Source: Subtercola lobariae (GTDB lineage: Bacteria; Actinomycetota; Actinomycetes; Actinomycetales; Microbacteriaceae). From it: a DNA stretch of 64,000 bases. The stretch covers positions 372,001 through 436,000 of the forward strand of contig NZ_BMGP01000002.1 of NCBI RefSeq assembly GCF_014640255.1. The letters run 5' to 3'. Below, piece by piece: positions 55,709 to 64,000 of the stretch (position 1 is the first letter of the stretch; each line of letters begins with the position of its first letter). The notes below the pieces were generated by a model. The model searched no databases. It saw only the letters and a program-made list of their open reading frames with translations, and had not been told where the DNA came from. The position numbers and the translations under genes were made by a program.

Positions 55709-56550
55709 CAACAGCATTGAGATTCCCAATGACCTGGAACGGCGCGGTCCTCGACCTCGGCCGGCCGGTCGGCGATCATGACCATCGGGTCAACGAACCG
55801 GGGGCGGCGCGCCTGGCCGGTGTTCTGGGGTTTGCGGCGGGTCCGCCCGGTGCGCAGCGCCGCCTGCACTTCCTTACGCAGCCCGCCGCGGGCCTGGAAG
55901 TAGAGGGCCTGGTAGATCGTCTCGGGTGACACACGCATCTCCTGATCCTCTGGATACTCCCTGATCAAACCATGACTGATATGTTCGGGAGACCAGCGGA
56001 TCGCCAGTTTCTCTTTCACGAAGCTGCGCAGTGCTGGCGGGACCGCTAACTTCGAGTCCTTCGGCCGCGGTCGGCGCTGCGCTGCGACCCGGTGCGCGGC
56101 ATAGGGCTCGTAGGTGCCCGTGCCTGTCGCGTTGCGACGCAACTCCCGGCGGCGACCTCCCGATCAGCTTCGCGATCGCGCGGATCGAGGCACCCGTCGC
56201 GGTGAGGTCGCGGATATTCTCCCGCTCCGGCAATGACAAGTAGCGTGCATCGATGACCGCCTCGAGTGCCGACACGGTTGCGGGTATGAACGTAGTCACC
56301 CCTCGTTTGTAGTCGATCACCCGACCATCGGGATAAATGCGGCGGTTGTTGGTCTTGCGGATGCCCTGATCCCAATCCCGAGCTGTGCGAATGCTCACAC
56401 CGCTCTGACGAGCGGCCGCTGATCGGTGAACCCCGGTGCGGCGTAACGCCAGCGAAAAACCCCGCCTTCTCCTCCCTCGTGTACACACGCTTGATTCCTG
56501 AATTTCCCTTTAACGAAAACACGGCCGTTGCAACTCCCAGAACTACTGAG

Positions 56551-56573
56551 TGTTGCAACGACCGCTAGAACCC
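56551..56573 (-). repeat. IS30 right inverted repeat
   Basis: Reverse complement begins GGGTTCTAGCGG and ends TCGTTGCAACA, pairing with the left repeat at 53860-53882. Confidence 0.85.
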
Positions 56574-56583
56574 AAGCCGAAGC

Positions 56584-56596
56584 AGAGGGGCCCTTT
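56584..56596 (-). terminator. Proximal half of the rpoBC terminator
   Basis: Minus-strand AAAGGGCCCCTCT followed by GCTTCGG, 28 bp beyond the rpoC stop: the 5' arm and the start of a UUCG loop, interrupted by the IS30 element. The pairing arm and U-run are at 53835-53852. Confidence 0.8.
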
Positions 56597-56623
56597 CAGG
56601 AGTAGAACATCGCGCGTGAACGG

Positions 56624-60523
<3,900 letters not shown>

Positions 60524-60570
60524 TGTTTTCTTCTCTCTTGGAAAAACGTTAGCTAAAGAGGGGTGAGGGT

Positions 60571-63500
60571 TTAGATGTCATCAATAGATGAGTTCTCAAA
60601 CCGTGTCGAGATATTGATGCCCAGTTCCTCCGCTGCGCGGAAGACCTCGTCATCGGTGTCGCGCAGGCTGACCGCGGTGCCGTCGGCAGACAACACTTCG
60701 ACGTTCAGGCAGAGCGACTGCATCTCTTTGATGAGCACCTTGAAGCTCTCGGGAATACCCGGCTCCTGGATGTTCTCACCCTTGACGATCGCCTCGTACA
60801 CCTTCACGCGGCCGAGAATGTCGTCAGACTTGATCGTCAGAAGCTCCTGCAGCGCGTACGCGGCACCGTAAGCCTCGAGCGCCCACACTTCCATCTCACC
60901 GAAGCGCTGGCCACCGAACTGAGCCTTACCACCCAGCGGCTGCTGCGTGATCATGGAGTACGGGCCGGTGGAGCGTGCGTGAATCTTGTCGTCGACCAAG
61001 TGGTGCAGCTTCAAGATGTACATGTAACCGACCGAGATCGGGCGCGGGAACGGCTCACCAGAGCGGCCATCGAAGAGCGTCGCCTTACCGGTGCCGTCGA
61101 CCAGGCGGTCGCCGTCACGGGTGACGAGGGTCGAATCGAGCAACCCACCAATCTCTTCTTCGAGCGCACCGTCGAACACAGGCGTTGCGACCTTGGTGTT
61201 CGGAGCGGCCTCGTGCGCGGCCTCGGGAAGACGGCCGGCCCACTTATTGCCCTTGCCTTCGACCTTCCAGCCCTGCTTGGCGATCCAGCCCAAGTGAATC
61301 TCAAGCACCTGGCCGAAGTTCATGCGGCCGGGGATACCGAGCGGGTTGAGCACCACGTCGACGGGGGTACCGTCTGCGAGGAACGGCATGTCTTCGACGG
61401 GCAGGATCTTCGCGATGACGCCCTTGTTGCCGTGACGGCCGGCGAGCTTGTCACCCTCGGTGATCTTGCGCTTCTGGGCGATATAGACGACCACACGCTG
61501 GTTGACGCCCGAACCCAGTTCGTCGTCGTTCTCTGCTGAGAACTCCTTGACGGCGATGATGGTTCCGCGCTCACCGTGGGGCACCTTGAGGCTCGTGTCG
61601 CGAACTTCGCGGCTCTTCTCGTTGAAGATCGCGCGCAGCAGCCGCTCTTCGGCGCTCAGCTCGGTCTCGCCCTTCGGCGTGACCTTGCCCACGAGGATGT
61701 CGCCGGGGCGAACCTCGGCTCCGATGCGAATGATGCCCCGCTCGTCGAGGTCGGCGAGCAGCTCGGGGCTGACGTTGGGGAGGTCACGAGTGATCTCCTC
61801 TTTGCCGAGCTTCGTGTCACGGGCATCCACTTCATATTCTTCGATGTGGATGCTCGACAGCACGTCGTCTTTCACCAGGTTCTGGCTCAAGATGATGGCG
61901 TCTTCGAAGTTGTGACCCTCCCACGGCATGAATGCCACGAGCAGGTTCTTGCCGAGTGCGAGCTCGCCGTTCTCGGTGGCGGGGCCATCGGCGATGACCT
62001 CTCCGACCTCGACGCGGTCACCCTCGTTGACGATGACGCGGTGGTTGTAGCTCGTGCCCTGGTTCGAGCGGTCGAACTTGCGCAGGTAGTACTCCTGCGT
62101 TCCGCCCTCATCGAGTTGAACGCTCACGAAGTCTGCAGAGACCTCCTGAACGACACCCGCCTTGAGTGCGGTGACCACGTCACCGGCGTCGACGGCTGCG
62201 AAGCCCTCCATGCCGGTGCCGACCAGGGGGCTGTCGCTCATCAGAAGCGGAACGGCCTGGCGCTGCATGTTGGCACCCATGAGGGCGCGGTTTGCGTCGT
62301 CGTGCTCGAGGAACGGAATGAGCGATGTTGCAACCGACACCATCTGGCGTGGCGAAACATCCATGTAGCCGATGTCTTCGATGGGGAAGAGGTCGACTTC
62401 GCCACCCTTCTTACGTGCGAGCACGCGAGGGTCGGCGAAACGGGCTTCCTTGGTGAGCGGCGCGTTGGCCTGGGCCACCACGTACTCGTCTTCTTCAGAC
62501 GCGGTCAGGTAGTCGATGGTCTCGGTGACCACGCCGTCGACGACGCGACGGTACGGGGTCTCGATGAAACCGAACGAGTTGATGCGCGCGAACGAGGCGA
62601 GCGAACCGATCAGACCGATGTTCGGGCCTTCAGGGGTCTCGATGGGGCACATGCGACCGTAGTGGCTGGGGTGCACGTCTCGAACCTCGACGCCGGCACG
62701 CTCACGTGACAGACCACCCGGGCCCAGCGCTGACAGGCGGCGCTTGTGGGTCAGGCCCGCGAGCGGGTTGTTCTGGTCCATGAACTGGCTGAGCTGCGAC
62801 GTACCGAAGAACTCCTTGATCGCGGCGACGACGGGGCGCACGTTGATCAGGGTCTGCGGGGTGATCGCCTCGATGTCTTGCGTGGTCATACGCTCACGTA
62901 CGACGCGCTCCATGCGGCTGAGCCCGGTACGAACCTGGTTCTGAATGAGCTCGCCGACGGCACGGATGCGACGGTTACCGAAGTGGTCGATGTCGTCGAT
63001 GTCGAGACGGATGTCGACGGCCTTGCCGTTGCGCTTGCCCGGAAGCGTGATCTGGTTCTCGTGCAGCGCGACCAGGTACTTGATGGTGGCGATGATGTCT
63101 TCGTTCGTGAGAACGGAGTTCGAGAGCGCGGAGTCGATACCGAGCTTGCGGTTGATCTTGTAACGACCGACTTTCGCCAGGTCGTAGCGCTTGGAGTTGA
63201 AGTAGAAGTTGTCAAGAAGCGCGCGTGCAGCTTCGGCGGCAACCTGCTCACCCGGGCGGAGCTTGCGGTAGATGTCTTTCAGCGCCTCTTCTTTGGTGAG
63301 GATCGAATCCTTCTCCAAAGTGGCTTCGATGCTGGAGTAGCCCTTGAACTGCTCGAGAATCTCTTCGCTGGTGAGGCCGAGGGCCTTCAAGAAGACGGTG
63401 ACGCTCTGCTTGCGCTTGCGGTCGATGCGAACGCCGACCTGATCGCGCTTGTCGATCTCGAACTCGAGCCATGCGCCACGGCTCGGAATGATGCGAGCCG

Positions 63501-64000
63501 AGTAGATGTCTTTGTCAGAGGTCTTCTCGAGCTGGCGGTCGAAGTAGACGCCGGGGCTCCGCACGAGCTGCGACACGACGACACGCTCGGTGCCGTTGAT
63601 GATGAACGTGCCCTTTTCGGTCATCAGCGGAAAGTCGCCCATGAACACGGTCTGAGTCTTGATCTCACCGGTGAGGTGGTTCATGAACTCGGCCTCGACG
63701 TACAGCGGAGCGGCGTAGGTCTTGCCGCGCTCCTTGCACTCGTCGATGGTGTACTTCTCGGGCTCGAGGAACGGGCTCGTGAAGCTGAGCTGCATGGTCT
63801 CACCGAGGTCTTCGATGGGAGAGATCTCTTCGAAGATCTCGTCGAGACCCGAGTGCTCCGGCAGGTCTTGACGACCGACCTTCTTGGCTTCGGCTACGCG
63901 CGCTTTCCACGCGTCATCGCCGACAAGCCAGTGAAAGCTCTCGGTCTGCAATGCCAGCAGATCGGGGACAGTCAGGTTGTCTGAAATTTTGGCGAACGAG
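60571..64000 (-). CDS. rpoB: DNA-directed RNA polymerase subunit beta (5' end beyond the window)
   Basis: At least 1142 codons; the frame is open through base 64000 ([22 protein letters not shown]), so only some 20-25 N-terminal residues are missing. Motifs: [95 protein letters not shown]. The rifampicin pocket shows Ala where E. coli has Ser522; the other contact residues are unaltered. Apparent start codons inside this gene, such as 63951, are not real starts. Confidence 0.97.
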   Translation of the reverse strand, partial: SFAKISDNLTVPDLLALQTESFHWLVGDDAWKARVAEAKKVGRQDLPEHSGLDEIFEEISPIEDLGETMQLSFTSPFLEPEKYTIDECKERGKTYAAPLYVEAEFMNHLTGEIKTQTVFMGDFPLMTEKGTFIINGTERVVVSQLVRSPGVYFDRQLEKTSDKDIYSARIIPSRGAWLEFEIDKRDQVGVRIDRKRKQSVTVFLKALGLTSEEILEQFKGYSSIEATLEKDSILTKEEALKDIYRKLRPGEQVAAEAARALLDNFYFNSKRYDLAKVGRYKINRKLGIDSALSNSVLTNEDIIATIKYLVALHENQITLPGKRNGKAVDIRLDIDDIDHFGNRRIRAVGELIQNQVRTGLSRMERVVRERMTTQDIEAITPQTLINVRPVVAAIKEFFGTSQLSQFMDQNNPLAGLTHKRRLSALGPGGLSRERAGVEVRDVHPSHYGRMCPIETPEGPNIGLIGSLASFARINSFGFIETPYRRVVDGVVTETIDYLTASEEDEYVVAQANAPLTKEARFADPRVLARKKGGEVDLFPIEDIGYMDVSPRQMVSVATSLIPFLEHDDANRALMGANMQRQAVPLLMSDSPLVGTGMEGFAAVDAGDVVTALKAGVVQEVSADFVSVQLDEGGTQEYYLRKFDRSNQGTSYNHRVIVNEGDRVEVGEVIADGPATENGELALGKNLLVAFMPWEGHNFEDAIILSQNLVKDDVLSSIHIEEYEVDARDTKLGKEEITRDLPNVSPELLADLDERGIIRIGAEVRPGDILVGKVTPKGETELSAEERLLRAIFNEKSREVRDTSLKVPHGERGTIIAVKEFSAENDDELGSGVNQRVVVYIAQKRKITEGDKLAGRHGNKGVIAKILPVEDMPFLADGTPVDVVLNPLGIPGRMNFGQVLEIHLGWIAKQGWKVEGKGNKWAGRLPEAAHEAAPNTKVATPVFDGALEEEIGGLLDSTLVTRDGDRLVDGTGKATLFDGRSGEPFPRPISVGYMYILKLHHLVDDKIHARSTGPYSMITQQPLGGKAQFGGQRFGEMEVWALEAYGAAYALQELLTIKSDDILGRVKVYEAIVKGENIQEPGIPESFKVLIKEMQSLCLNVEVLSADGTAVSLRDTDDEVFRAAEELGINISTRFENSSIDDI

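Larger units (their letters stand above)
54278..55722 (+). mobile_element. IS110-family insertion sequence
   Basis: About 1445 bp, ends uncertain by 1-2 bases, deduced from the restored GHWE-GDLL reading of the IS30 gene. No terminal inverted repeats, as expected for IS110. Non-coding 227 bp precede the transposase and only 14 bp follow it, so it belongs to the IS110 rather than the IS1111 subgroup. Left end starts CTCCTTACGCTG; right end finishes CAGCATTGAGA. Confidence 0.88.
53893..56486 (-). pseudogene. IS30-family transposase, multiply disrupted
   Basis: DDE transposase in pieces on the minus strand. Recognisable parts: N-terminal VYTREEKAGFFAG, then in another frame HRSAAARQSGVSIRTARD and ENIRDLTATGASIRAIAKLIGRSP; then ELRRNATGTGTYEPYAAH to DRPAEVEDRAVPGHWE; then, past the IS110 element, GDLLTGTLNQSAIATLVERTTRYVMLVHLP to LRGSL; then [26 protein letters not shown] to the end (TAA at 53893). 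Defects: a frame change near 56435, a short deletion near 56147, the IS110 insertion at the GHWE|GDLL codons, and a deletion near 54105 that removes the second catalytic Asp (WDQG block). It cannot make an active enzyme. Confidence 0.85.
53857..56576 (-). mobile_element. Decayed IS30-family element containing a nested IS110 element
   Basis: 23-bp imperfect inverted repeats (53860-53882 and 56551-56573, three mismatches, inner 10 bases identical) bound a broken IS30-type transposase gene. CCG flanks both sides (53854-53856, 56577-56579) and can be read as a 3-bp target duplication, within IS30-family habits. Without the inner 1445-bp IS110 element the IS is about 1.28 kb. It lies between rpoC and the membrane-protein gene, in the loop of the rpoC terminator. 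Confidence 0.85.

Noticed and set aside
62746-62790. Ala at the RpoB position equal to E. coli Ser522
   Set aside because: Looks like natural family variation; other rifampicin-contact residues are normal, so resistance is not claimed.

Overview
The window is high-GC DNA dense in genes, almost all on the minus strand. It looks like a chromosome segment of an actinomycete, most probably Microbacteriaceae (Micrococcales). Supporting signs are the str-S10-spc-alpha ribosomal order, L17/L29/L15/S5 with Ala/Glu/Lys-rich extensions, groES under CIRCE control without an adjacent groEL, a fused alanine racemase-TsaE, and possible leaderless promoters. The family assignment is an inference; no rRNA or tRNA gene was seen.

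Layout. 1-2.1 kb: a branched-chain-type substrate-binding lipoprotein and groES with two CIRCE operators. 2.1-4.6 kb: a THUMP-like methyltransferase and two small DUF4190-type membrane proteins. 4.7-12.5 kb: a tightly overlapping minus-strand operon, glmS-acpS-alr-(alr::tsaE)-tsaB-rimI-tsaD, joining wall-precursor genes to the t6A tRNA-modification genes. 12.6-17.5 kb: coaA, glmM, rpsI-rplM, truA and an Lrp/AsnC regulator. 17.6-34.2 kb: the alpha, spc and S10 ribosomal clusters with secY, adk, map, infA, rpmJ and rpoA. rpsD and the usual rpsN/rpsZ are missing from their common places. An EIIA-like gene lacking its phospho-histidine sits between map and infA.

34.5-43.4 kb is an accessory stretch. 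It holds an MFS exporter with a divergent HxlR regulator, an ABC-2 exporter with a DesK-type sensor kinase and NarL-type regulator, a type IB topoisomerase, a TPR-like orphan, and an AbiEi-like protein with a nuclease-like C-terminus. Three copies of a 60-bp palindrome-containing repeat are scattered here, and two of them, inverted, bracket the AbiEi-like gene. 43.4-48.1 kb is the str cluster (tuf, fusA, rpsG, rpsL) with a good promoter and a leader of about 220 nt. 48.1-53.8 kb holds a repetitive-tail membrane protein, a spermidine-synthase-like protein, a flavin monooxygenase and a large multi-pass membrane protein. 56.6-64 kb is rpoC and the 5'-truncated rpoB.

The most interesting locus is 53.85-56.58 kb. 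A decayed IS30-family element lies in the loop of what reads as the rpoBC intrinsic terminator. An IS110-family element lies inside the IS30 transposase, in the codons for the catalytic GHWEGD motif. The 227-bp leader of the IS110 element carries two guide loops. The donor loop has exact 7-nt matches to both IS110 ends, and the target loop matches the IS30 insertion site. This is what a bridge RNA should look like, and it suggests an RNA-guided IS-into-IS insertion.
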